33,580 bases of DNA from Rhodospirillales bacterium (GTDB taxonomy: Bacteria; Pseudomonadota; Alphaproteobacteria; Acetobacterales; Acetobacteraceae), in assembly GCA_025359905.1 (NCBI GenBank), contig JANYDF010000103.1, forward strand, positions 1 to 33,580. The letters run 5' to 3'. The notes under the pieces are model-generated. The model worked only from the letters and a program-made list of their open reading frames with translations. It did no database searches and was not told the origin of the DNA. Shown here in pieces: positions 8,939-17,384 of the stretch; the first letter of the stretch is position 1, and every line of letters begins with the position of its first letter. The translations under genes were made by a program, and so were the position numbers.

Positions 8939-9002
8939 GGCGGCTTGATTCCCTCAACACCGGCATTCCAGCCGCAGCACGTAAAGATCGGGTTAGCGGG
9001 CC

Positions 9003-9054
9003 AGGGGCACAGGCCAGGGGCACAGGCCGGGGGCACAGGCCGGGGGCACAGGCC
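9003..9054. repeat. Four tandem 13-bp G-rich repeats
   Basis: Four head-to-tail copies of a 13-base unit (rggggcacaggcc; r is a in the first two, g in the last two) occupy 9003-9015, 9016-9028, 9029-9041 and 9042-9054. They lie between the divergent diguanylate cyclase and dapD genes. The plus strand has four regularly spaced runs of four to five G, so a G-quadruplex with long loops is possible. The third and fourth copies are identical, which points to recent slippage or copy-number change. Confidence 0.9.
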
Positions 9055-9154
9055 GGGCGGCGGCCGAATGAATTGACTCCGCTCTGCCCGCTGCGCATGG
9101 TCCGGCCGCCGCGCGGCGGCGCGGATTTGGATCGGGCAAGACGGGAAGCGGCGG

Positions 9155-9991
9155 ATGGATCAGACATTGCAGGCAACCATCGAGGGCTTGTGGGCGCGGC
9201 GCGACACGCTGAACGCAGCCACCACCGGCGCGCCGCGCGACGCGGTGGAGCAAGCGCTGGCGCTGCTCGATTCTGGCGCCGCCCGCGTGGCCGAACCCGG
9301 CCCGAATGGCTGGGTGGTCAATAGCTGGCTGAAAGAAGCCGTGCTGCTCAGCTTCCGGCTGAACGACAGCGCGCCGATGCCCGGCCCCGGCGGTGCCCCG
9401 GTGTTCGACAAGGTGGCGATGAAATTCGACGGCTGGGGCCAGCAGCAATTCCAGGCGGCCGGCTTTCGCGCCGTGCCGGGTGCGGTGGTGCGCCGCAGCG
9501 CCTATATCGCGCCCAGCGTGGTGTTGATGCCGAGCTTCGTGAACGTCGGCGCCTATGTCGATCGCGGCACCATGGTGGACACCTGGGCCACCGTGGGCAG
9601 TTGCGCGCAGATCGGCCGCAACGTGCATCTGTCGGGCGGCGTCGGCATCGGCGGCGTGCTGGAGCCGTTGCAGGCCAGCCCGACCATCATCGAGGACGAC
9701 TGCTTCATCGGCGCGCGCAGCGAAGTGGTGGAAGGCGTGATCGTCGAGCGCGGCAGCGTGCTGGCGATGGGCGTGTTCATCTCGGCCTCCACCAAAATCG
9801 TCGACCGCACCACCGGCGAAATCTTCTACGGCCGGGTGCCCGCCTATTCGGTGGTGGTGCCCGGTGCGATGCCCGGCAAGCCGATGCCGGACGGCACGCC
9901 CGGCCCGTCGCTGGCGTGCGCGGTGATCGTCAAGCGGGTCGATGAGCGCACCCGCTCGAAGACCTCGATCAACGAATTGCTGCGCGATTAA
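9155..9991 (+). CDS. dapD: 2,3,4,5-tetrahydropyridine-2,6-dicarboxylate N-succinyltransferase
   Basis: A 278-residue cytoplasmic enzyme that transfers succinyl from succinyl-CoA to tetrahydrodipicolinate, the first dedicated step of the succinylase branch to meso-diaminopimelate and lysine. The N-terminal helical domain is followed by a left-handed beta-helix of hexapeptide repeats. Examples are [40 protein letters not shown] and [20 protein letters not shown]. The C-terminus has the usual VVPGAMPG and [16 protein letters not shown] region. Length matches the family (270-285). The start at 9155 follows a GGGAAG-like sequence. dapE follows after 16 bases, so the two are almost certainly one transcript. 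Confidence 0.97.
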   Translation: MDQTLQATIEGLWARRDTLNAATTGAPRDAVEQALALLDSGAARVAEPGPNGWVVNSWLKEAVLLSFRLNDSAPMPGPGGAPVFDKVAMKFDGWGQQQFQAAGFRAVPGAVVRRSAYIAPSVVLMPSFVNVGAYVDRGTMVDTWATVGSCAQIGRNVHLSGGVGIGGVLEPLQASPTIIEDDCFIGARSEVVEGVIVERGSVLAMGVFISASTKIVDRTTGEIFYGRVPAYSVVVPGAMPGKPMPDGTPGPSLACAVIVKRVDERTRSKTSINELLRD

Positions 9992-10007
9992 TGGCGGGCC
10001 GCCGTCC

Positions 10008-11141
10008 ATGAAGGCCAACCCAACCGATCCGGTGAAGCTGTTGCAGGCGCTGATCGGCTGCAACAGCGTCACCCCCGCCGACGGCGGCGCGCAGGATGTG
10101 CTGGCCGGATTCCTGGAGCATCTGGGCTTCACCGTCACCCGGCTGCGCTTCGGCGAGATCGAGAACCTGTTCGCCCGCATCGGCAGCGGCACGCCGCACA
10201 TCTGCTTCGCCGGACATACCGACGTGGTGCCGCCCGGTAACCTTGCCGCCTGGGCGCATGAGCCGTTTTCCGGCACGCTGGATGGCGGGCTGATCCATGG
10301 GCGCGGCGCGGTGGACATGAAGGGCGGCGTGGCCGCCTTCGCCGCCGCCGTGGCGCAACGGCTGGCCGGGGGCAAGCTGCGCGGCTCGATCAGCCTGCTG
10401 ATCACCGGCGACGAGGAGGCCGAGGCGGTGGATGGCACCGCGAAGGTGCTGCGCTGGATGCAGGCCAACGGCCAGATTCCGGATTTCTGTCTGGTCGGCG
10501 AGCCGACTTCGCAGGTGCAACTCGGCGACGTGATCAAAATCGGCCGCCGCGGCAGCCTGACCGCCAGTATCGTGGTGCATGGCACGCAGGGCCACGCGGC
10601 CTACCCGCACCGTACCGACAACCCGATCCACCGGCTGGTGCGGGCGCTGGAGGCGCTGACCGCCAAGCCGCTGGACGCCGGCAGCGCGTGGTTCGAACCT
10701 TCCAGCCTGCAAGTCACCACTTTCGACGTCGGCAACCCGGCCAGCAACGTGGTGCCGGCTGGGGCGCGGGCGGTGCTGAATATCCGCTTCAACGACCTGC
10801 ACACCTCGGCCAGCCTCGAAGCGTGGCTGCGCGAGACGGTGGCGCGGTTTGCCGATCGCTTCGAAATGACCGTCGCGGTCAGCGGCGAGAGCTTCCTGAC
10901 CACGCCCGGCCCGCAAGTCGACTCGCTGCGCGCCGCCGTGGCGCAGGCCACCGGCGTCGAACCGCGTCTGGACACCGGCGGCGGCACCTCGGACGCGCGG
11001 TTCATCGCGCGCTATTGCCCGGTGGCCGAATTCGGCCTGATCGGCTCGACCATGCATCAGATCGACGAGCGGGTGCCGGTGGACGAACTCCGCGCGCTGG
11101 CCCGCACCTATCGCGCCGTGCTGGACGCCTTCGGGGTATGA
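10008..11141 (+). CDS. dapE: Succinyl-diaminopimelate desuccinylase
   Basis: A 377-residue M20-family zinc hydrolase that removes succinate from N-succinyl-LL-diaminopimelate, a later step of the dapD pathway. Metal ligands and catalytic motifs are visible: CFAGHTDVVPPG (first His), GRGAVDMKGG (bridging Asp), ITGDEEAEA (catalytic Glu pair), CLVGEPTS, and the C-terminal GSTMHQIDERV His. The dimerisation domain lies in the middle (about residues 180-290). The start at 10008 (MKANPTDP) is 16 bases after the dapD stop. The frame is open 22 codons further into dapD but that part is not family-like. Two membrane-protein genes follow closely and may be co-transcribed. Confidence 0.97.
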   Translation: MKANPTDPVKLLQALIGCNSVTPADGGAQDVLAGFLEHLGFTVTRLRFGEIENLFARIGSGTPHICFAGHTDVVPPGNLAAWAHEPFSGTLDGGLIHGRGAVDMKGGVAAFAAAVAQRLAGGKLRGSISLLITGDEEAEAVDGTAKVLRWMQANGQIPDFCLVGEPTSQVQLGDVIKIGRRGSLTASIVVHGTQGHAAYPHRTDNPIHRLVRALEALTAKPLDAGSAWFEPSSLQVTTFDVGNPASNVVPAGARAVLNIRFNDLHTSASLEAWLRETVARFADRFEMTVAVSGESFLTTPGPQVDSLRAAVAQATGVEPRLDTGGGTSDARFIARYCPVAEFGLIGSTMHQIDERVPVDELRALARTYRAVLDAFGV

Positions 11142-11157
11142 TGCGGACCCAAGGCGC

Positions 11158-11718
11158 ATGAGCCTATCCGCAGCAAGGGGCATCGCCCGCATCGCGCGGT
11201 TCGACGCCGCCGGATTGTCGGAGTTCGACGCCTCGCCGCAGGGCCTGCTCGCGGCGCTCACCCCGTGGTTCGCCTTCGCGCTGGTGGCGTTCGGGCTGTT
11301 CTTCATGTCGGGCGACCGGCTGCAAGCCGTCACCGACTTGCTGGCCTCGATCGTCGCATTGCTGGCCCCATCGGTCGCCAGCCACGCGCTGACGCGGTGG
11401 TTCGGGCGCGAGGCGCGCTGGCTGCGCTACGCGGTGGCAGTGGTGTGGTGCCAGTGGGTGATGCCGCCCGCGCTGATCGTGGCGCTGACCGGCAGCTTCC
11501 TGCTGATCGCCGGCGGCGTGCCGGACGCCGTGGCCGAACGCACCGCCATGCTGGCGCTGCTGGGCTACGCGCTGGCGCTGAACCTATTTCTAGCGCGCAA
11601 AGCCCTGTCGCTCACGCTATGGCGGGCGGCGGCGGTCGTGATATCGGTCAACTTGGCCACCGGAGCGGCGGTGCTGCTGCCGCGCGTGCTGCAAATGGTG
11701 CAGGAGATCGGACGATGA
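11158..11718 (+). CDS. Hypothetical four-to-five-TM membrane protein, paralogue A
   Basis: A 186-residue integral membrane protein of no recognised named family. Hydrophobic segments lie near residues 33-50, 60-75, 92-115, 125-145 and 155-178. Residues 83-98 read GREARWLRYAVAVVWC. The next gene has the matching string GKEAAWPRFIAAWNWC with identical spacing and a similar arrangement of flanking helices, so the pair looks like an ancient tandem duplication. It begins 16 bases after dapE, and its TGA overlaps the ATG of the next gene (ATGA). A heteromeric complex is plausible but unproven. A cytoplasmic N-terminal tail of about 30 residues precedes the first helix. Confidence 0.8.
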   Translation: MSLSAARGIARIARFDAAGLSEFDASPQGLLAALTPWFAFALVAFGLFFMSGDRLQAVTDLLASIVALLAPSVASHALTRWFGREARWLRYAVAVVWCQWVMPPALIVALTGSFLLIAGGVPDAVAERTAMLALLGYALALNLFLARKALSLTLWRAAAVVISVNLATGAAVLLPRVLQMVQEIGR

Positions 11719-12302
11719 GCACTTTGGCCGGCGTCGGCGACGGCTTGCAGGCGGCCCTGCTGCTGGCGCGCGGCCGGGCCGATGGGCTGGCCGTCTTGTC
11801 CGCGCGCGACGAACCGGCGCTGGCAACCGCCAGCCGCAGCTTCTGGGCCGCCGCGTTCTGCCTGCCCGCGTTCATTTGCCTGCAACTGATCGACCTGTCG
11901 CAAGCCGCCCCGCTGCCGCATGCGGCGCACAGTTTCGCGCTGCAACTGCTCGGCTACGGCATCGGCTGGGCGGCATTCGCGCTGGTGTCGCGCGGCATCG
12001 CCATTGGCATCGGCAAGGAAGCCGCTTGGCCGCGTTTCATCGCGGCGTGGAACTGGTGCAACGTGGTGCAGTACCTGTTGCTGGTGGCCGCCTCGCTGCC
12101 GCCGCTGCTCGGGCTGCCGGATTTTCTCGGCCAATCGTCCTGGCTGATCGCCTCCGGCTGGGCGCTGTGGCTGGAATGGTATGCCACCAAGCTGGCGCTC
12201 GGCGTCACCGGTATCCAGGCGTTCGGCTTCGTGGCGCTGGATGAGGCGATGGGCATCGCGCTGCTGGCGGTGATCCAAGGCATCAACGGCACGGCAGGCT
12301 GA
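11715..12302 (+). CDS. Hypothetical four-to-five-TM membrane protein, paralogue B
   Basis: A 195-residue membrane protein translationally coupled to the preceding gene through a four-base ATGA overlap, which also fixes its start at 11715. Hydrophobic segments lie near residues 43-60, 74-98, 108-130, 140-158 and 165-190. The central motif GKEAAWPRFIAAWNWC (100-115) matches paralogue A at G, E, A, W, R, the aromatic position and the final W-C pair. The proline-racemase-family gene follows after one base, so all five genes from dapD to 13347 probably form one operon. Function is unknown; the link to lysine synthesis is positional only. Confidence 0.8.
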   Translation: MSTLAGVGDGLQAALLLARGRADGLAVLSARDEPALATASRSFWAAAFCLPAFICLQLIDLSQAAPLPHAAHSFALQLLGYGIGWAAFALVSRGIAIGIGKEAAWPRFIAAWNWCNVVQYLLLVAASLPPLLGLPDFLGQSSWLIASGWALWLEWYATKLALGVTGIQAFGFVALDEAMGIALLAVIQGINGTAG

Positions 12303-12303
12303 G

Positions 12304-13347
12304 ATGCAACCGCGCCGCAGCATCCAGGTGGTCGGCTGCCACGCCGAGGGCGAGACCGGCGACGTGATCGTGGGCGGCGTGCTGCCGCCGCCGGGCGCGA
12401 CCCAGTTCGAGCGGATGCAGCATTTCGCCGCCAATCACGACAGCATCCGCCGCCTGCTGCTGAGCGAGCCGCGCGGCTCGATCTGCCGCCATGTCAATCT
12501 GATCACCCCCTCGTTGCGCGACGACTGCGCGGCGGGCGTGATCATCATGGAACCCACCGAATATCCGCCGATGTCGGGCAGCAACCTGATGTGCACCGTC
12601 ACCGTGCTGCTGGAAACCGGCATGGTGGCGATGCGCGAGCCGCAAACCGTGGTGATGATCGACACCCCGGCCGGCCCGGTGCGCGCGGTCGCCGATTGCC
12701 GCAATGGCAAGTGCGAGCGCGTCACCATCCAGAACGTGCCGTGCTTCGCCGAACGGCTCGACGCGGTGCTGGAAGTGGACGGCTTCGGCACGATCACCGC
12801 CGATATCGCCTATGGCGGCATGATCTATGCGCTGGTGGACGCCACCAAACTGGGCTTTGCCGTCGAAGCCTCCGAGGCGCGCGAGCTTGCGGTGCTGGGC
12901 GAGCGGGTGCGCCTCGCGGCCCGCGCGCAATTGACCGGCGTGCGCCACCCGGAAAACCCCGGCATCGACGGGGTTTCCATCGTGCAACTGCACCGCCCGT
13001 TCGCGGGCGTGGGGCAAGTGACCCGCAACACCTGCATCGTCGCCCCTGGCCGGTCCGACCGCAGCCCGACCGGCACCGGCACCTGTGCCCGCATGGCGGT
13101 GTTGTACGCGCGCGGCTTGATGCAGGTTGGCGACAGCATGACCCACGAAAGCCTGATCGGCAGCCGCTTCGAGGGCCGCATTCTGTCCGCAACCACGGTG
13201 GGCGGCCGCCCGGCTATCGTGCCGAGCATTTCCGGGCGCGCCTGGATCACCGGGATGCACACCTATCTGATCGATGCGTCCGACCCGTGGCCGGAAGGGT
13301 TTCAGGTGGCGGACATGATGGGTGTCACCGGCAGCATGACGCAATAA
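12304..13347 (+). CDS. Proline racemase family protein, Ser/Cys type (probable hydroxyproline dehydratase/epimerase)
   Basis: A 347-residue cytoplasmic enzyme of the proline racemase superfamily. In classical racemases and 4-hydroxyproline epimerases two cysteines act as acid/base catalysts. Here the first position is serine (MSGSN, Ser-91) and the second is the expected cysteine in TGTGTCAR. As I recall, this Ser/Cys combination belongs to a subgroup including trans-3-hydroxy-L-proline dehydratase or mixed dehydratase/epimerase activity, so a plain racemase role is less likely. The N-terminal HAEGETGDVIVGG and the C-terminal GRAWITGMHTYLIDASDPW with its GF-rich end are family-typical. It starts one base after the previous stop. 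No other hydroxyproline gene is adjacent, so the physiological substrate is uncertain. Confidence 0.9.
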   Translation: MQPRRSIQVVGCHAEGETGDVIVGGVLPPPGATQFERMQHFAANHDSIRRLLLSEPRGSICRHVNLITPSLRDDCAAGVIIMEPTEYPPMSGSNLMCTVTVLLETGMVAMREPQTVVMIDTPAGPVRAVADCRNGKCERVTIQNVPCFAERLDAVLEVDGFGTITADIAYGGMIYALVDATKLGFAVEASEARELAVLGERVRLAARAQLTGVRHPENPGIDGVSIVQLHRPFAGVGQVTRNTCIVAPGRSDRSPTGTGTCARMAVLYARGLMQVGDSMTHESLIGSRFEGRILSATTVGGRPAIVPSISGRAWITGMHTYLIDASDPWPEGFQVADMMGVTGSMTQ

Positions 13348-13417
13348 ATCGGCTGGCTTCAATCATCGGCCGCCCGCCGCTTGATATGCAACCAAACGGT
13401 TGCCTATATTCCCCGCC

Positions 13418-13753
13418 ATGGACGACGACAGCGTGTTCCGGGCTTTGGCCGATGTCAGCCGCCGGCAATTGCTGGACCGGCTGTTCGCCAACAACGGGCA
13501 AACACTGAACGAGCTATGCCAACGACTCGCGATGACGCGTCAGGCCGTGTCGAAGCACCTCGGCATATTGGAGGAAGCCAATCTGATTTCCGTGCAGCGT
13601 CAAGGCCGGGAGAAGCTGCACTTCATCAATCCAGTGCCGATCAATCAAATCTCTGAACGCTGGATCGGCAAATTCGAGCGTGCGCCGCTGCGTGCCTCGT
13701 CTGACCTCAAGCGATCTCTGGAAGGCGAAAGTCATGACGAACCCCACGAATAG
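13418..13753 (+). CDS. ArsR-family winged-helix regulator
   Basis: A 111-residue DNA-binding protein of the ArsR/SmtB fold. It opens DDDSVFRALADVSRRQLLDR, typical of the non-metal subgroup. The recognition helix region is LCQRLAMTRQAVSKHLGILE, followed by the wing ANLISVQRQGREKLHFIN. No metal-binding CxC motif is present in helix 3. ATG 13418 is preferred; an ATG six codons upstream lacks family character. The gene overlaps the downstream SRPBCC gene by 20 bases. This ArsR-AHSA1 pairing is common in bacteria and usually forms an autoregulated unit, so the operator probably lies in 13348-13417. Confidence 0.92.
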   Translation: MDDDSVFRALADVSRRQLLDRLFANNGQTLNELCQRLAMTRQAVSKHLGILEEANLISVQRQGREKLHFINPVPINQISERWIGKFERAPLRASSDLKRSLEGESHDEPHE

Positions 13754-14189
13754 CAATTTTGTCTATGTCACTTACATCCGTACCACGCCGGACCGGCTGT
13801 GGTCGGCGCTGACCGAACCGGAGTTCATGAAGCAATACTGGTTCGGGATGCATCAGCAGACCACGTGGCAACCCGGATCGCCCTGGGCACTGAAGTTCAC
13901 CGATGGCCGCTCGGCCGATACCGGCGAGATCGCCGAATTCGACCCGCCGAAGCGCATCGTCATCAACTGGCGCAACGAATTCCGCGAGGAATTGAAGGCG
14001 GAAGGCTATTCACGCTGCACGATGGAACTGGAACCGCAACACGACGCGGTCAAACTGACCATCACCCACAGCATCGACCGGCCGGACTCGAAGCTGATCG
14101 GCGCAGTTTCGGGCGGTTGGCCGAAGATTTTGTCCAACCTGAAATCGCTGTTGGAGTCCGGGACTTTGGTGTTCGCGGAGAAATTCTGA
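13734..14189 (+). CDS. SRPBCC/AHSA1-domain protein
   Basis: A 151-residue protein with the START-like (Bet v1) fold of the activator-of-Hsp90-ATPase-1 homology family. It begins FVYVTYIRTTPDRLWSALTE and continues with the domain core around PGSPWALKFTDGRSADTGEI and the C-terminal helix SGGWPKILSNLKSLLESG. Such proteins hold hydrophobic ligands in a cavity; the ligand here is unknown. The start at 13734 lies inside the 3' end of the ArsR gene, so the two are translationally linked. After the stop come a REP-like palindrome and the 3' end of the degraded RND gene on the opposite strand. Confidence 0.9.
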   Translation: MTNPTNSNFVYVTYIRTTPDRLWSALTEPEFMKQYWFGMHQQTTWQPGSPWALKFTDGRSADTGEIAEFDPPKRIVINWRNEFREELKAEGYSRCTMELEPQHDAVKLTITHSIDRPDSKLIGAVSGGWPKILSNLKSLLESGTLVFAEKF

Positions 14190-14237
14190 GGTCAGTCGAT
14201 ACGCAACACGCCCAAATCTCTCTGAACGGCATTACCC

Positions 14238-14263
14238 GTCACCCCGGCGCAGGCCGGGGTGAC
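14238..14263. terminator. REP-like perfect 11-bp hairpin
   Basis: Arms gtcaccccggc and gccggggtgac pair perfectly around a four-base loop. The hairpin lies between the convergent SRPBCC and RND genes. Its sequence belongs to the family of dispersed extragenic palindromes frequent in alphaproteobacteria, and it could stop transcription from both sides. No U-tract follows. Confidence 0.6.
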
Positions 14264-14306
14264 GATGCGCTACCGCGTGCGAAACCCCGGACAAGCGCGA
14301 TGGATT

Positions 14307-16715
14307 TCACCCAATCGGCCGCCCCAACGCCACCACCGTCCCGCGCGGCTCCGCTGCCGCCTGCGGTTCCGGCTCGCTTTTGACCCGGAACGCCCAGGCA
14401 TAAAGTGCCGGCAGGAACATCAGCGTCAGCACGGTGGCCACCACCAAGCCGCCGATCATCGCCAGCGCCATCGGGCCCCAGAATACGTTGGTGGCCAGCG
14501 GGATGAACGCCAGGGCAGCGGCCAGCGCGGTCAGCACCACCGGGCGGGCGCGGCGCACCGTGCTTTCCACGATGGCGTCGCGCAATGTGCGCCCGGCTTC
14601 CAGATCCTGGCGGACCTGATCGACCAGGATAATGGTATTGCGCATAATCATCCCGCCCAGCGCCAGCACGCCGAGCAAGGCCACGAAGCCGAACGGCGCG
14701 TCGGCCAGCAGCAGCGCCGCCGTGGCGCCGATGATGCCGAGCGGCATGGTCGCCAGCACCAGCAGCGTGCGCGGGATGCTCTGCAACTGGATCATCAGCA
14801 GCAACAGCATCGCCCCCACCATCAGCGGCAGCACCGCCACCAACGCGCCGTTGGCCTTGGCCGATTCCTCGGCCGCCCCCCCGGTTTCCACCGTCACCCC
14901 GGCCGGAAGCGGCAAGGCCTGGATCGCGGGCAAGGCTGCGGCGGTCACATCGGGTGCTTGCAATCCGTCCTGGATATCGGCCTGCACGGTCAGATAGCTT
15001 TGCCGGTCGCGCCGCCACAGGATCGGCTCCTCGCTATCGGCCACCACGCGCGCCACCTGCGCCAGCGGCAGCCAGCCAGCGGCGGTGCTCAGCATGAAGT
15101 CCGGCAGATGGCTCAGGTCGAGCCGCTCGGCGGGCACCGCGCGCAGCATCACCGCGATGCGCTTGGTGCGGTCGCGCAGTTCGGTGGCCTTGCTGCCGGA
15201 CACCAGGGTTGCCAGCGCGCCGGAAATATCGGCAGGCGTCAGGCCCAGTTGGCGCACGCGGGCCTGGTCGAGTTCCAGCCGCAACGACGGCGCACGCTCG
15301 CTCCAGGCCAGTTGCGCGTCGCGCGTGCCGGGGGTTTGGCGCAGCGCTTCCAATACCCGGTCGGCGCTGGCGCGCACAGCGGCGATGTTTTCGCCGACCA
15401 CGCGGAATTGCACCGGAAAGCCCACCGGCGGGCCGAGTTCCAGCCGCGAGACGCGCACCCGCGCTTGCGGCACGCTTTCCTTCGCGGCGAAGTCCATGAT
15501 GCGCGCGCGCACCCGCTCGCGCGCCTGCGTGTCGGTCGTGGTCAGAATGATGGTTGCGATGGCGTCATTCGGCAGCGCCGGATTGAACGCCAGGAAGAAG
15601 CGCGGCGGGCCGCCGCCGACATAGCTGGTGAACCAGCGCACATCGCGGTCTTGGCCCAGCAGCGTTTCAACCTGCCGCACCGCCGCCTCGGTGGCCTGAT
15701 GGCTGGCGCCTTGGCGCAGCGTGACATCGACGATCAGTTCCGGGCGCGCCGAATTGGGGAAGAATTGCTGGCGCACCAAGCCCATGCCCGCGCCCGCGGC
15801 CAGGAACAGCGCCACCGTGGCCAGCACCACCAGCTTGCGGTGCCGCACGCTCCAGCGCACCAGTGCGCGCAGACGGCGGTAGATCGGGGTTTCGTAGGCT
15901 GTCGATGCGTGCCCCGCAGCGTGCGGCTTCGGGTTGGGCAGCAACAGCACGCCGACGCGCCAGCCGAGCGATGCGAACGACACCAGCATCACCACACCGA
16001 GGGCGACGCAGAATTTCAGCACGAACTCGCCAACCGCCTCGCCGATCACCTCGGGCTGGTCGGCAATTTGCTGCATGACGATGCCGGCCGGCAGATCGGC
16101 CTGAATGCGCGCGGCTTCGGCGTGCAGGGCCTTGCCGAATTCCAGGCCGTTGGAGCCTTTCAGCAGCGACAGCGCGACCACCACGGCCGGTTCGCCGTTG
16201 TGGCGCACCGAATATTGCGGCGGCTCGGTATAGCCGCGCGAGATCGTGGCGATGTCGGAAAGTTTGAGGCTGGAGCCGCCCGCCGGGATCGGCACGTTGC
16301 CCAACGCCGCCGGACCGTTCAGCGCGAACACCGCGCCGTAGACATCGACATACTCGTCGTTGACGTTCGGGCCGCGCACGCCGTCCGGCAGGCTGGGTTT
16401 CAGGTCATCGAGCTTCTTGCGGGTTTGGTAGAACAGGTTGGGCACCTCGGCGGGCGGGGTGCTGTCGGCGAAACTGACCATCACGGCGGCGAAACCGGGG
16501 CGCACGAAGGTGCTCAGATGGTCTAGATGCGCGAGGTCTTGCAGTTTGCGCTCGACCGGCTCGACCAGCAGATCCTGGGTTTCCTGCGCGGTGGCGCCCG
16601 GCCACGTCGCAGTGACAACCAGCAGCTTGATGGTGAAGCTCGGGTCTTCGTTGCGGCCCAGCCGCGTGTAGGAGAGCGCGCCGTAGGCGAAGATCAGCGC
16701 GATCAGGAAGCCCAC
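14307..16715 (-). pseudogene. Decayed HAE-type RND efflux pump gene with N-terminal and two internal deletions
   Basis: An 802-codon open frame from an RND-superfamily inner-membrane pump (AcrB-like layout), whose members are normally about 1,020-1,040 residues. Residues 1-130 start inside TM1 (GFLIALIFAYGALSYTRLG, then NEDPSFTIK), with about 18 N-terminal residues missing. At residues 135-140 the text jumps from early loop 1 (VYGAVFALNGPA) to its end (NVPIPAGGSS), losing about 95 residues. At residues 252-258 it jumps from TM2 (SFASLGWRVG) to the loop after TM6 (LLLPNPKPH), losing about 110 residues. These include TM4, which holds the proton-relay aspartates. The second half (TM7-TM12 and loop 2, from LVVLATVALFL on) looks complete. 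The losses add up to the normal length. Both internal joins are in frame. It overlaps the truncated adaptor frame by 13 bases. A working antiporter is very unlikely. Confidence 0.85.
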
Positions 16716-17347
16716 CAGGCCACTTCCACTTCCAGTGCTGCGCTGGCGGCGATGTGCAGCACCGGCTGGCCCTCGGCCACCACGGTGCCAGCGTCGGCGA
16801 TCACCGCCATCACCACGCCGGGGGCGCTGGCTTTCAGGTCGGCGTAATCCAGCCGGTTCTGCGCCAGCGCCAATGCGGCGCGGGCGCCCGCCACCCGCTC
16901 GGCTCCCGAGCGCGCAGCGGCCTGTTTCACCTCATCGGATTGCGCCGAGGCCCAGCCCTGGCCGCGCAATGTGGCGCTGCGTGCCGCATCGGCCTGCGCC
17001 TGTGCGGCCTGCGCCTCGGCGGAGGCCAGATCGGCCTGCGCCGCGTGCATTTGCAGCGTGAGGTCCGCCGGGTCGAGCCGCGCCAGCACCTGACCGGCCG
17101 TCACCCTGGCGCCGACATCGACCAGCCGCGCGGCGATGCGCCCGGCGGCGCGGAACCCGGCGTCGGCTTCCTGCCGGGGCTTGATGGTGCCGGCGAAGGC
17201 GCGGCTTTCGGCGTCAGCGGCCAGCGCCACCCGCACCGTCTGCACCGGACGCGCCACGTTCTCGACACTCGGCTGCGCCCGTTCGAAACAGGCGGCGAGC
17301 AGCAGCGGCAGCGTGAGCGTCAGGGCAAGTCGGGGAGCAGGGAACAT
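16703..17347 (-). pseudogene. Truncated RND periplasmic adaptor (membrane fusion) lipoprotein
   Basis: The 5' part of a membrane-fusion protein gene, 214 codons where about 350 are normal. It starts MFPAPRLALTLTLPLLLAACFE, a lipoprotein signal with lipobox LAAC. The first lipoyl half-motif is AAGRIAARLVDVGARVTAGQ, followed by an alanine-rich alpha-hairpin (about residues 90-150) and the second lipoyl half (APGVVMAVIADAGTVVAEGQ). The frame runs into ALEVEV at the start of the beta-barrel domain, then shifts into RND sequence and stops (AWWAS). The beta-barrel and membrane-proximal domains are absent, removed with the RND N-terminus in one deletion near 16716-16724. The start at 17347 follows the upstream operator at 17385-17406. 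Confidence 0.85.
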
Positions 17348-17384
17348 GGCAGCCTCCGGGATCGACGCAGTGTCAGTGGAGACA

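Noticed and set aside
9003-9054. CRISPR array
   Set aside because: Units are 13 bases and directly contiguous with no spacers; it is a simple tandem repeat. The same applies to 25694-25761.
9105-9120. Perfect 16-base GC palindrome upstream of dapD as a terminator or operator
   Set aside because: It consists only of G and C in a GC-rich leader, where such palindromes arise easily; no supporting context.
14259-16526. A 755-codon plus-strand frame opposite the RND remnant
   Set aside because: Antisense shadow with low-complexity His/Arg/Gln text; the minus-strand frame carries unmistakable RND sequence.
14307-16715. A naturally short RND-type transporter class
   Set aside because: The sequence on either side of each gap matches ordinary RND pumps, and the gaps cut through helices and loops at odd points, so deletion is the simpler reading.
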